A stretch of 64,000 nucleotides of DNA from Mucilaginibacter sp. OK098 (GTDB taxonomy: Bacteria > Bacteroidota > Bacteroidia > Sphingobacteriales > Sphingobacteriaceae), in contig NZ_FRCM01000001.1 in NCBI RefSeq assembly GCF_900142915.1, positions 1,364,001 through 1,428,000 of the forward strand, read 5' to 3'. The position numbers and the translations under genes are program-made. A model generated the notes under the pieces. The model was given only the letters and a program-made list of their open reading frames with translations. It was not told where the DNA came from and did not search any database. This document shows positions 51,120 to 61,193 of the stretch, one piece after another (the stretch's first letter is position 1; every line of letters starts with the position of its first letter).

Positions 51120-51941
51120 ATGACAGACCATTACTTTGAAAATGATTTAGCTAACCTGCACTACTATAAATTTGGTAGCGGCAAGCAGGTTATGCTTAGT
51201 TTTCATGGTTACGGAATGCATGGCAAACAGTTTAAATTACTTGAATCTGCTTTAGGAGATAAATATACTTTCATCGGGTTTGATCTGTTTTTCCATAAAG
51301 AAACAAAGCTAAAAGATCAAAGTCTGTCTGCTGTTAAGGAAGGGATCTCCAAAAAACAATTTGCAGACTTTATTCTTGACTTTTGCAGGCACGAAGGCAT
51401 TGAACGCTTTTCAATTATCGGTTACTCCATGGGAACGCATTATGCTACGGTTGTTGTGGAAGAGCTTGCAGGCATGGTTGATGAGTGTATTATTGCCGCC
51501 CCCTCATCTTTAAATCCCGGTAAGCTGATCCCATTCTTCAGCAAAAACAAAACCGGGAATAAGATACTGGAAAAGCTGGCGCTTAATGAAACTATCTTAG
51601 TAAGAATGCTCAAACTATTCAAGCGGTTAAGATTAATTGATGCAGAAGCGTATAAAATTTTATATGGTGAAATTGGCACAGCTGAGCTACGGTTTAATTT
51701 TTACGCCTGCTTTACCTATCTGCGCTTTTTTGAAACGGATGAAGCCATGCTGCTAAAGGCTTTAAATGAGCAAAACATAAAAAGCATCTTTATATTTGGC
51801 AAACGCGATAAAGCTTTTCCTCCCGGTATCGGGAAGGAATTTATTGCCAAAGTGAACAATGCCAGCGTAATTGTATTAAATGAAGGCCACGAAATGATAA
51901 AAAGAGATTTTGTAGCCAGGTTAAGCGATATGTTATTATGA
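51120..51941 (+). CDS. Alpha/beta-hydrolase
   Basis: 273 residues. LSFHGYGMHGKQF forms the oxyanion loop, FSIIGYSMGTHYA the nucleophile elbow (GxSxG), and FIFGKRDKAFP and VLNEGHEMI the Asp and His of the triad. No signal peptide, so cytoplasmic. In a fatty-acid-like operon it could be a thioesterase that frees the chain from the carrier protein. It comes after the repeat insertion and overlaps the acyltransferase by 4 bp, so these two form a coupled pair. Confidence 0.85.
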   Translation: MTDHYFENDLANLHYYKFGSGKQVMLSFHGYGMHGKQFKLLESALGDKYTFIGFDLFFHKETKLKDQSLSAVKEGISKKQFADFILDFCRHEGIERFSIIGYSMGTHYATVVVEELAGMVDECIIAAPSSLNPGKLIPFFSKNKTGNKILEKLALNETILVRMLKLFKRLRLIDAEAYKILYGEIGTAELRFNFYACFTYLRFFETDEAMLLKALNEQNIKSIFIFGKRDKAFPPGIGKEFIAKVNNASVIVLNEGHEMIKRDFVARLSDMLL

Positions 51942-52588
51942 TAATTAAGGCCAAACCACTTCCTTTTTTCTTGATCAAATGGGGCTCATTATTCTTGATG
52001 TGGTTTTTCAGGCGGCGTTTTAACAAAATGATCATCAACCCTGTCGACATAAAACCTAACCATTCCTACATATTAATGTGCAATCATTTTGGGTTTTTGG
52101 ATGGTTTTTTTGCCTATTACCTCACCTTTAAAATGATCGACAAACAGCAAAAGCTAAAAGGTTTGTACACCATGTCGGTTAAAAAACAAATGGAGAAGAA
52201 CTGGTGGTTAAAATACTGCGGCTCATTTTCTGTGGAACCGGGCAGATGGTCGATAAAAGAAAGCCTTGAATATGCTGCCGAATTAATGAACACACCGGGC
52301 AATATCCTGCTTTTTTTTCCGCAGGCCGAACTGGAATCGCAGCATATCAGGCATATTGAATTTAAAGATGGTATCAATGAAATTGTTAATCGCATTAAAG
52401 GCGATTGCCAGTTAATATGGAGCAGTAACCTGCTTGAATATTTTGAAAGCACTAAGCCATCAACCTATTTTAACGTATTGGATTGTGGCACAAACCGCAA
52501 CTTTAATTTTGATGCCCTAAAGCAAAATGTAAATGTGCATCACATGCAAAGCATGAAAAATCTGGTTCGGTTTACAAAGGAACCCTGA
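51938..52588 (+). CDS. PlsC-like acyltransferase
   Basis: 216 residues with a hydrophobic N-terminal segment, likely membrane-bound. Catalytic NHFGFLDG gives the H-x4-D motif; LLFFPQAELESQ corresponds to the FPEG substrate motif, in altered form, and LEYAAELMNTPGNI precedes it. PlsC-type enzymes move acyl chains to a lysophospholipid or other hydroxyl or amine. Last gene of the operon; together with the hydrolase it may unload the chain made by the upstream enzymes onto a membrane lipid. Confidence 0.82.
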   Translation: MIIKAKPLPFFLIKWGSLFLMWFFRRRFNKMIINPVDIKPNHSYILMCNHFGFLDGFFAYYLTFKMIDKQQKLKGLYTMSVKKQMEKNWWLKYCGSFSVEPGRWSIKESLEYAAELMNTPGNILLFFPQAELESQHIRHIEFKDGINEIVNRIKGDCQLIWSSNLLEYFESTKPSTYFNVLDCGTNRNFNFDALKQNVNVHHMQSMKNLVRFTKEP

Positions 52589-52591
52589 AAC

Positions 52592-52743
52592 TTAATGTGA
52601 ATTCGACATAAATTCACGCCGGCTAAGCGTTCCATTTTTACACGCGGAACAGCCGGAACGCTATGAAACATTCTGACAATCAGGTTGTTAACCTTTTATT
52701 AAAGATTAATTATTCATAAATTACTGATAATCAACATGTTTCA
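52592..52743. repeat. Dispersed repeat, copy C (inverted relative to copy B)
   Basis: Starts TTAATGTGAATTCGACATAA, like the end of copy B (17 of 20 bases). The core hairpin AGCGTTCC...GGAACGCT is at 52626-52662 in reverse orientation. Past it lie inverted copies of the CTGATAATCA-CATGTTTCAC block (near 52668-52690 and 52723-52743). It lacks about 90 bp present in copy B. It lies between the acyltransferase and the TPR gene, both of which end here. Confidence 0.75.
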
Positions 52744-52771
52744 CTATCATTTATGTCAAAAACTCAGTTAC

Positions 52772-54253
52772 TTACTGACCTATCCTCTTCAACCCCGCCT
52801 TTGCATCATTATCAATATCCGTTTGATAATCATGACTTTTCATATCAATTGCCTGGTTGTAATAATTAGCAGCCTTTTTGTATTCCTTTATTTCCTCATA
52901 AATATTCCCTATCATCAGCGCAGAATTTGCAGCAAAATAATAGCTGGTTTCCTTACCCAGGGCAATGGCTTTTTGGTAATTTAATACCGCTTCGTAGTTT
53001 TTATTTATCTTATCGTTAATCCGTCCTAACCTGTAATAATATTCAATTTTATCCCTGGCTAAGCTTAAATTATTCACGTTTTTGTTTGAAAGCTGCGCCA
53101 TGGCTTTACTATAATAACCACCATCAAAATAAAAACGTGCCTTTAGCACATCAAGATCCGGTTTGGGTTCATTGGCTTCGCGTAGTGCAATTTTATCCTT
53201 TCCATCAAGTACGTATCCCCGGCTCCGTACCAACTTTAAATAATCGTCATATTTTTCCAAATCGTTTTGCAGCAAATAATGGTAAGCAAGCTTTAAATAG
53301 GCATCCTTTACATAGCTGGTTCCTTTGTATTCATTTACGTAGCGGCTTAAAAATACAGGTGCATCACTATCCATCCGGTTAAGCTTAGCATTGCCCAGCA
53401 TATAATCAACAGCGGGTATATTTATATACTGGTTTGATTTTGGAGCCGCCTCTAAAAACTTTATAGTTTCATCGTTATGCGCGGTTTTTGACGATACATA
53501 GCCTTGCAAGTAAACCTTAAGCATACTATTGCTATCCATTCCGGCAAGATATCCCATCAATTTATTGTAGTTATTTTTACTATGCAGCACGTTAATATCC
53601 GTTACACATAAAAACCAGATGATCTCATCGTCATAAAAGCTATAGCTTGATTTGGGTAATTGTACTTTTAAATCTTCCAGCTGCTTTATTCCCACCTGTA
53701 CGTTGCCTTTCATCCCTAAAATACCGGTGATCCATTTAAAGCTCGCTGGTATTGATCCAAAAATTATATTTACCAGTGCCAGGCTTTTTTGATTTGGCAA
53801 AAAATCGGGGTACTTGTTATTGTTATCCTTTAATAAGCTGCTTGCACTTTTAGCATCAGACCCGGAAGACATAAAATCACCAAACTTGGCCTTTAAAAAC
53901 GACCATTGTAAATAGATCTCGGCTTGTGTAAACCGGTAATAGGGTGAGTTCTTATCATTCCCCTCCAGCACCGAAATCCTTTTCGACTTGTTTTCTTTTA
54001 ACCTGTTATAGTCGCTTTTATTCTCTGATGCCAACAGGCTGAAATAGTCAATATAATTTTCCAGCAACACTACTATCCCATTTTGAGGGTTCAATTGTTT
54101 TTCTTTTTGGATGAGTTGCCTGGCTTCATTCATTTTAAGACTTAAAATGGCTTTGTAAGCATCAATACAGGTAGCATCGTAAACAAAATTTGCTTTTGCT
54201 GTTAAACCGGAGAGCGAAAGAAACAGGAAAATAAAAAGGTATTTTTTAGTCAT
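52772..54253 (-). CDS. Secreted TPR-repeat protein
   Basis: 493 residues from ATG 54253 (MTKKYLFIFLFLSLSGLTAKA, signal peptide); an ATG at 54277 adds eight. The body is helical throughout, with TPR-like units best seen at the C-terminus (DKIEYYYRLGRINDKINKNYEAVLNYQKAIAL, ANSALMIGNIYEEIKEYKKAANYYNQAI). Such periplasmic TPR proteins are common in Bacteroidota and act as scaffolds. It lies on the minus strand between the two biosynthetic units and is probably not part of them. Confidence 0.85.
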   Translation of the reverse strand: MTKKYLFIFLFLSLSGLTAKANFVYDATCIDAYKAILSLKMNEARQLIQKEKQLNPQNGIVVLLENYIDYFSLLASENKSDYNRLKENKSKRISVLEGNDKNSPYYRFTQAEIYLQWSFLKAKFGDFMSSGSDAKSASSLLKDNNNKYPDFLPNQKSLALVNIIFGSIPASFKWITGILGMKGNVQVGIKQLEDLKVQLPKSSYSFYDDEIIWFLCVTDINVLHSKNNYNKLMGYLAGMDSNSMLKVYLQGYVSSKTAHNDETIKFLEAAPKSNQYINIPAVDYMLGNAKLNRMDSDAPVFLSRYVNEYKGTSYVKDAYLKLAYHYLLQNDLEKYDDYLKLVRSRGYVLDGKDKIALREANEPKPDLDVLKARFYFDGGYYSKAMAQLSNKNVNNLSLARDKIEYYYRLGRINDKINKNYEAVLNYQKAIALGKETSYYFAANSALMIGNIYEEIKEYKKAANYYNQAIDMKSHDYQTDIDNDAKAGLKRIGQ

Positions 54254-54277
54254 TGAGGGCAAAGATATTGAAAACAT

Positions 54278-54597
54278 TTATCAGGTAGTTAAAGCCTTTA
54301 TTAACGGCATTACGCCTAACATGTTTTGCAATAGTATAAATATCAATGTTTTAATACGTTGGGCAACTATAACCTAAATATGTAACCGAACGTATAAAAA
54401 GAATAATTATTTTTAAGTATATTTAGTTGCCCCACTTTTATAAATATTACTTAATGAAATAATGTTTTAAGTAAAGATTGAACAATTAAGGTTTAATGTA
54501 ATGCGTTTAATAAAAGGATGTTACAAACAATAATAGTTAATCTTCTTTATACAGGTATAAATATTGCTCTTGATTTTATTCAAAACAAAATTAGCTT
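54278..54597. other. Divergent intergenic region upstream of the NRPS-PKS gene
   Basis: AT-rich 320 bp between the TPR gene and the megasynthase start. A small inverted repeat TACTTAA...TTAAGTA (54448-54454 and 54467-54473) could be a regulator site. I see no convincing TAnnTTTG promoter box. Confidence 0.4.
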
Positions 54598-57500
54598 ATG
54601 GGTACCCTAACCGAAGCACATAAAAAAGAAATGAACAATTCGTTGATCCATAACCTCTTTAAGCTGCAAAAAAACAAAACCCCAGATGCGGTAGCTGTTA
54701 TTTTTGGCAACCAGAGTTTAACATATAGCCAATTAGGCCAAAAGACCGATGACTTAGCTGCCGCTATTGTAAAAAGCTCACCAGCTTCATTAAACGCAGG
54801 GGTAAGCACCCACCGTGCAGTTGAAACCATAATTAGTGTTTTGGCGATCCTAAAATCAGGAAAAGCTTATTTACCACTTGATCCTGACTATCCGCAGGAT
54901 CGCTTACAACAAATAGTAAGCGATTCGGGCATCGATCTGTGCTTAAGTACACTAACTCAAAAACATTTATTTGAGCCTTTAGGCATCAATGTATTAATAT
55001 CAGATAAAGATTACGAAGCAAGCAATAGTGCTATCCCCGAAAGTAAATCTGCTTGTTATGTATTATATACCTCAGGCTCTACAGGCACACCAAAAGGCGT
55101 TTCAATGGGGCATGCTGCTTTAGCAAATTTGCTGTCGTGGCAACAAAAAAGTTCAATCTCAACTACAGGCGTAAATACTTTGCAGTTTGCACCCCTGAGT
55201 TTTGACGTATCGTTCCAGGAGATCTTTGCCACCTTAACAACCGGTGGTACTTTGGTTTTGGTTGACGACGATCTGCGGGTTGACCCTTATCGCTTGTTAC
55301 GTTATATCGAACAACATTCAGTAAACCGCATCTTTTTGCCATTTGTAGTACTTCAATATCTTACAGAGGCTGCCGATGCCGAAAAATATTTCCCTGCTTG
55401 CTTAAAAGAAGTGATGACGGCTGGTGAACAATTAAAGATCACCCCGCAGATCGTTCGTTTCTTTTCAGCCTTGCCAGGATGTGTTTTGTATAACCAATAC
55501 GGTCCAACAGAAACACACGTGGTAACCCAGCTAAAGCTGGATGGCGATGCTGCACAATGGCCGCCTCTGCCTTCAATAGGCATCCCGATTGATGAAACGG
55601 AGATCCTGATCCTGGATGAAGAATTAAAACAACTTCCTTATGGTGAAACAGGTGAGCTTTGCGTGAGCGGCCTGAGCCTTGCAGATGGTTATCTTAACCG
55701 CCCGGATATGACATCTGAAAAATTTGTCGACTGGAAGGAAACCGCAGATAAAACCACCCGCATTTACCGCACCGGCGATCTGGCCCGCTATATGCCCGAT
55801 GGTAACATTGATTATTTAGGCCGCAGGGATACCCAGGTAAAGATCCGAGGTAACAGGGTTGAGCTCGGAGAGATAGAGGTATTGATCAATCAGTTAGATA
55901 ATATCCAGCAGGCAATTGTAGTTGCCCGCGAGGACGTTATTGGTCAAAAAAGACTGGTAGCTTATATGGTATCGGCCAACAATGAGCCGAACACCGATTA
56001 TGTGCGCAAAAGCATTGAGCAATCACTGCCTGATTTCATGCATCCCTCGGCCTATGTGTGGTTGAGCGAACTGCCCAAAACAACCAGCGGCAAGGTTGAT
56101 AGAAAGAATTTACCAAAGCCCGATCTGAAAAGGCCTGAGCTAAGTGTTTTGTACAAAGCGCCCTCCACTCCCATCGAAAAAAATATCACCGGCATCTGGA
56201 TGGAGCTTTTGCTGCTTGATAAAATTGGCGTTGATGATAACTTTTTCCAATTGGGCGGCAATTCATTGCTTGCGTTAAAAACAGTTGCTATGCTAAAGCA
56301 CCAGTTTAATTACGAAGTGCCTATTACCAAACTATACCAATACCCTACCGTTAGCGGCATTGTGGACTTTATCGGCGGCGCAAACAAAGCATCAGCATTT
56401 ACATTCAAAAAGAACAAGGACAAAAAGGCCAACAGCGATATAGCTGTAATAGGCATGGCTAGTCGTTTCCCTGGCGCCAATAACATTGATGAATTTTGGA
56501 AAATGCTTACCGAAGGCCGCGAAGGCACCAGCTTCTTTACCGATGCTGAACTTGACACATCTATCCCATTATCCGAAAAAAGTGATCCATCCTATGTTAA
56601 AGCAAGGGGAATAATTGACAAAGCCGATGAATTTGATGCCGGTTTCTTCGGTTTCAACCCGCGCTCTGCCGAATTGATGGATCCACAGCAACGGATCTTT
56701 TTACAAATTGCCTGGGAAGCCCTGGAAAGCACCGGATACCTGCCTGAAAAATATGCAGGTTCAGTGGGTGTGTTTGCCGGTGTTGGCTACAACACCTACT
56801 ACACCCATAACGTACTTAACCATAAAGATATAGTTGATAAATACGGACATTTTAATGTCCGCACGCTTAACGAAAAAGATTACATAGCAACACGCACCGC
56901 CTACCAGTTAAACCTGAAAGGCCCGGCAGTTGCAGTGCATTCAGCGTGTTCCACCTCCTCTTTGGCTATTGCCCAGGCAGTAAGCAGTATAAGAGATGGA
57001 CAATGTGACATTGCACTTGCAGGCGCAGCCTGTATAACATCGCCAATAAAAAGCGGGCATCTGTATGAGGAAGGCTCCATTATGAGCAAAGATGGCCATT
57101 GCCGCCCCTTTGATGCCGAAGCAACCGGAACCGTATTTAGCGATGGCGCTGGTGTTGTGCTTTTAAAAAGCCTGGAAGATGCTGAGCGCGATGGCGATAT
57201 CATTTACGCAATTATAAAAGGAATCGGCATAAATAACGATGGTGCAGATAAGGGCAGCTTTGGCGGCCCAAGTGCGCAGGGACAGGCAGGCGCTATAGCT
57301 ATGGCTATAAATGACGCTGATATTGATCCGTCAACCATCAGCTATATTGAAGCCCACGGCACAGCAACGCCTTTAGGCGATCCGATAGAAATTGAAGGCC
57401 TTAACCTGGCATTTGGTACACAGGAGCAAAAACAATTTTGTGCGATCGGTTCGGTAAAAAGTAATATAGGGCATACCACTGCGGCATCAGGCGTGGCTGG

Positions 57501-60500
57501 TTTAATAAAAACTGCGCTGGCTTTGCATCATCAGCAAATCCCGCCTTCATTATTTTATCAACATACCAATCCTAACATCAATCTTGCTGAAAGTCCCTTT
57601 TTTGTGAATAACGAGCTAAAAAAATGGGAATCGGCTGAAAAAAGAAGAGCGGGTGTTAGTTCTTTTGGGGTTGGCGGCACCAACGTACATATTATTTTAG
57701 AGGAGTTTGAAAACGTACCTATGCAAACAGGTAACCCTAAGCCTTTAAGTTTAATTACATGGTCGGCCAAAACCGAAACAAGTGCGGGTAACTATGCCCA
57801 AAAACTTGCCGGTTTTGTTGACAGCAACAAGAATACAAACATTGCCGACATTGCCTATACCCTGCAAAATACCCGTGCCGAATTTAACCAGCGCAGGTTT
57901 ATAATTGCGGGTGATACCGACGAGCTATCGGCCAAACTAAATGCACCTGCCGATTCATCATCCTCAAAAAATCTAACTTCAAAAGCATCCGAAGTGGTGT
58001 TTATGTTCCCCGGGCAAGGTTCACAATATGTAAACATGGGTCGCGGGCTTTATGATAACGAGCCTGTTTTTGCAGCAGCCGTAGATGAATGTATTGAGCT
58101 ATTAAAGGATACGCCACAAGCACAGATCTTTGATATTATCTATCCCAAAGTAATTGATGAAGCTTCAACAGAGGCTATTAAAAATACATTTTACACCCAG
58201 CCGGCCATATTTATTATGGAATACGCCATGGCTAAGCTTTGGATGAGCTGGGGAATTCAGCCTGCAATTTTAACCGGGCATAGTATTGGTGAGTTTGTTG
58301 CTGCCCATTTTGCCGGCGTATTCAGTTTAAAAGATGCGTTGCTGTTAATATCTACAAGGGCTAAAATGGTTAGCGAGGTTGCAAAAGGCAGCATGTTATC
58401 TGTAAGGTTTGAAGCTGAAAAATTAGAACCGCTTTTACCTCCGGGCTTATCAATTGCGGTAATTAACAGCAATAAGCTTTGTGTGATAGCCGGTCCGGAT
58501 GATTTGATAGCAGCATTTTCTGAAGAGTTGGCTAAGCAGGACATTCCCGGCCGTTTGCTGCAAACCAGCCACGCATTCCACTCAGCAATGATGGATGATA
58601 TTGTGGCGCCGTTTGAGGATGTTGTACGTTCAATAAAATTATATCCGCCGGTAAAACCCGTTGTATCAACTGTTACCGGAACCTGGATGAGCGAGGCAGA
58701 AGCAACCAGCCCTCAATATTGGGCAAATCACCTGCGTAAAACGGTTCGATTCGCAAATGCAATAAATACTTTGCAGGAAGATGAAGGCCGTATTTTACTG
58801 GAAGTTGGCCCCGGAACAGTACTGGCAACGCTTGCACGCCAGCAGGTTACTATCAAAACTACGCCAATTATGGCCGGATTTGAAAAAAATGAAACACTTA
58901 CGGAGTACTATTCCGTATTAAGGGCGTTAGGTCAGTTATGGTTAAACGGAATAGAGCCTGATTGGAAGGCCTTATACCAGGATCAGCAACGATTAAAACT
59001 AAACCTGCCGACCTATGCATTTGATAATAAACGTTATTGGCTTGATGCGGCACTGCCCCAAAGCACAACAACAATAGTAACAGAAACAGAACAAGTAACA
59101 CCAATACAACAAGAACAAACAATTTCACAACAATCCCTGATGAGAAAAGAACTATTAACCGGTAAGCTAAAGGAACTATTTGAAGATGCATCCGGAATCG
59201 AGATAGATAACGCATCAACCGATATGAATTTTATCGAGATTGGCTTTGACTCGCTTTTGTTAACTCAAATTGCAACCAATCTTAAAAAGGAGTTTAATGT
59301 TCCTATTACGTTCAGAAAATTATTTGAAGAATATAATACGATTGATTTGCTTGCAGCGCATTTAGATGCAAACTTACCGACAGGGGCTTTCCAGCCACAA
59401 TCTGCTCCGGTAGCTAACCATCAGCCAGTTTATAATACAACCGCTGCTCCGGCGCCTGTTGCTGCCAACCCTGCGCTTGATATGATCCAGCAACAGATCC
59501 AGATGCTGGCGAGTCAATTGGCTATGATGCAAAATGGCAATGCTCCGCAGGCACCTGTTACTCCCATTACCGCACCCGCTCCTGCCCCGGCAAAAACAGG
59601 CATTCAATATGATTTAACAGCCGAAGAGCAGGTTGAAGTTAAAAAACCGTTTGGCGCAACTGCACGGATCGAAAAACAGGTACAAGGACTGAGCGCAAAA
59701 CAACAAACATTTTTAGGCGAGCTTACTAAGCGCTATAACGCAAAAACAAGCAGCAGCAAAACCTACACCCAGGAACACCGTGAGCACATGGCTGATCCGC
59801 GTGTGGTTAGTGGTTTCAGGCCGTTGACTAAAGAAGTTGTTTATCCTTTGGTGGTAAACCGCTCAAAAGGCAGTCGCGTTTGGGACATTGACGGCAACGA
59901 ATACATTGATGCATTAAACGGCTTTGGCTCAAACTTTTTAGGCTACCAGGTTGATATATTGAAAAAAGCTGTTTTAGAACAAGTAGAGAATGGCTATGAA
60001 ATTGGCCCTCAGCATGTTTTAGCAGGTGACGTTTGTAAACTGATAACCGAATTAACAAATTTTGACCGTGCTGCACTGTGTAACACAGGTTCAGAAGCAG
60101 TTCTAGGTGCAATGAGGATTGCCCGTACAGTAACCGGCCGCTCATTAATGGTTGCTTTCAGCGGTTCATACCACGGGATCAATGATGAAGTTATTGTTCG
60201 CGGAACTAAAAAATTAAAAACCATCCCTGCCGCTCCCGGCATTATGCCCGAAGTAGTTCAGAACATGTTGATATTGGATTACGGTACAGACGAAACATTA
60301 AGAATAATTGAAGAAAGAGCGCATGAGCTTGCTGCCGTACTGGTTGAACCGGTACAAAGCAGGAGACCTGATTATCAACCAATTGAATTCCTTAAAAAGG
60401 TAAGAGAGATCACTGAAAAATCAGGTACTGCTTTGATTTTTGATGAGGTGATCACCGGTTTCAGGATGCATCCGGGCGGCGCACAGGGCATGTTTGGTAT

Positions 60501-61176
60501 TAAAGCTGACCTGGGTACTTATGGTAAAGTAATTGGTGGCGGCATGCCTATTGGTGCAATTGCCGGTATAAAAAAATACATGGATGCATTAGACGGCGGT
60601 TTTTGGCAATATGGCGACAACTCGCAGCCAGAAGCTGGTGTTACTTATTTTGCCGGAACATTTGTAAGACACCCCTTAGCGCTGGCAGCCGGTAAAGCTT
60701 CATTACAATACATGAAGGATCAGGGCCCTGCGTTACAGGAAGGTTTAAATAAACTTACTGCATACTTAGCGGGAGAACTGAACGCCATCTGCGAAAAAAC
60801 CGGAATTCCGCTATACTCACCATCGTTTGGTTCGCTATGGAAAATAAAATTTAAAGATGAGCTGCCGTATGGGGAGTTATTATTCACACTGATGCGCGAT
60901 AAAGGAATCCATATCTGGGATTTGTTCCCTTGTTTCCTTACCGCATCGCATACTAAAACTGATATTGACGCTATAATTGCAGCCTTTAGGGAAAGTGTTG
61001 ATGAACTGGTTGAGTCAGGTTTTTTCCCATCAAACAAGGTTGAAGCAAAAGAAGAATTTAATCCGTTTATGGAATCACCTTTTCCGGGCGCCAGGCTTGG
61101 CCGCGATAAGGATGGTAACCCCGGCTGGTTTATAAGCGATGCCAATAACCCGGGTAAATATTTACAAGTAAAATAA
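54598..61176 (+). CDS. Hybrid NRPS-PKS: A-PCP-KS-AT-ACP-aminotransferase
   Basis: 2192 residues. Adenylation domain about 20-510 (YTSGSTGTPKG near 157, NQYGPTE near 299, TTSGKVDRKN near 495); PCP with Ser556 in LGGNS; KS about 613-1030 with Cys784, His920 and His959 intact; AT about 1130-1440 with Ser1229 in GHSIGE and HAFH at 1325-1328, the malonyl-CoA signature; ACP with Ser1552 in GFDSL; Pro/Ala/Gln linker; class III PLP aminotransferase about 1690-2130 with Asp1949 and Lys1977. There is no condensation domain, so this is a loading module. The specificity residues read DVQFMAQVVK, close to published proline codes. The product should be an aminoacyl starter extended by one malonate and then aminated. 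Confidence 0.93.
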   Translation: MGTLTEAHKKEMNNSLIHNLFKLQKNKTPDAVAVIFGNQSLTYSQLGQKTDDLAAAIVKSSPASLNAGVSTHRAVETIISVLAILKSGKAYLPLDPDYPQDRLQQIVSDSGIDLCLSTLTQKHLFEPLGINVLISDKDYEASNSAIPESKSACYVLYTSGSTGTPKGVSMGHAALANLLSWQQKSSISTTGVNTLQFAPLSFDVSFQEIFATLTTGGTLVLVDDDLRVDPYRLLRYIEQHSVNRIFLPFVVLQYLTEAADAEKYFPACLKEVMTAGEQLKITPQIVRFFSALPGCVLYNQYGPTETHVVTQLKLDGDAAQWPPLPSIGIPIDETEILILDEELKQLPYGETGELCVSGLSLADGYLNRPDMTSEKFVDWKETADKTTRIYRTGDLARYMPDGNIDYLGRRDTQVKIRGNRVELGEIEVLINQLDNIQQAIVVAREDVIGQKRLVAYMVSANNEPNTDYVRKSIEQSLPDFMHPSAYVWLSELPKTTSGKVDRKNLPKPDLKRPELSVLYKAPSTPIEKNITGIWMELLLLDKIGVDDNFFQLGGNSLLALKTVAMLKHQFNYEVPITKLYQYPTVSGIVDFIGGANKASAFTFKKNKDKKANSDIAVIGMASRFPGANNIDEFWKMLTEGREGTSFFTDAELDTSIPLSEKSDPSYVKARGIIDKADEFDAGFFGFNPRSAELMDPQQRIFLQIAWEALESTGYLPEKYAGSVGVFAGVGYNTYYTHNVLNHKDIVDKYGHFNVRTLNEKDYIATRTAYQLNLKGPAVAVHSACSTSSLAIAQAVSSIRDGQCDIALAGAACITSPIKSGHLYEEGSIMSKDGHCRPFDAEATGTVFSDGAGVVLLKSLEDAERDGDIIYAIIKGIGINNDGADKGSFGGPSAQGQAGAIAMAINDADIDPSTISYIEAHGTATPLGDPIEIEGLNLAFGTQEQKQFCAIGSVKSNIGHTTAASGVAGLIKTALALHHQQIPPSLFYQHTNPNINLAESPFFVNNELKKWESAEKRRAGVSSFGVGGTNVHIILEEFENVPMQTGNPKPLSLITWSAKTETSAGNYAQKLAGFVDSNKNTNIADIAYTLQNTRAEFNQRRFIIAGDTDELSAKLNAPADSSSSKNLTSKASEVVFMFPGQGSQYVNMGRGLYDNEPVFAAAVDECIELLKDTPQAQIFDIIYPKVIDEASTEAIKNTFYTQPAIFIMEYAMAKLWMSWGIQPAILTGHSIGEFVAAHFAGVFSLKDALLLISTRAKMVSEVAKGSMLSVRFEAEKLEPLLPPGLSIAVINSNKLCVIAGPDDLIAAFSEELAKQDIPGRLLQTSHAFHSAMMDDIVAPFEDVVRSIKLYPPVKPVVSTVTGTWMSEAEATSPQYWANHLRKTVRFANAINTLQEDEGRILLEVGPGTVLATLARQQVTIKTTPIMAGFEKNETLTEYYSVLRALGQLWLNGIEPDWKALYQDQQRLKLNLPTYAFDNKRYWLDAALPQSTTTIVTETEQVTPIQQEQTISQQSLMRKELLTGKLKELFEDASGIEIDNASTDMNFIEIGFDSLLLTQIATNLKKEFNVPITFRKLFEEYNTIDLLAAHLDANLPTGAFQPQSAPVANHQPVYNTTAAPAPVAANPALDMIQQQIQMLASQLAMMQNGNAPQAPVTPITAPAPAPAKTGIQYDLTAEEQVEVKKPFGATARIEKQVQGLSAKQQTFLGELTKRYNAKTSSSKTYTQEHREHMADPRVVSGFRPLTKEVVYPLVVNRSKGSRVWDIDGNEYIDALNGFGSNFLGYQVDILKKAVLEQVENGYEIGPQHVLAGDVCKLITELTNFDRAALCNTGSEAVLGAMRIARTVTGRSLMVAFSGSYHGINDEVIVRGTKKLKTIPAAPGIMPEVVQNMLILDYGTDETLRIIEERAHELAAVLVEPVQSRRPDYQPIEFLKKVREITEKSGTALIFDEVITGFRMHPGGAQGMFGIKADLGTYGKVIGGGMPIGAIAGIKKYMDALDGGFWQYGDNSQPEAGVTYFAGTFVRHPLALAAGKASLQYMKDQGPALQEGLNKLTAYLAGELNAICEKTGIPLYSPSFGSLWKIKFKDELPYGELLFTLMRDKGIHIWDLFPCFLTASHTKTDIDAIIAAFRESVDELVESGFFPSNKVEAKEEFNPFMESPFPGARLGRDKDGNPGWFISDANNPGKYLQVK

Positions 61177-61193
61177 TTAGTTTGGAAAATACA

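Noticed and set aside
50878..51139. Two overlapping small ORFs after the phosphopantetheinyl transferase
   Set aside because: They lie in dispersed repeat DNA and the translations are repeat-derived.
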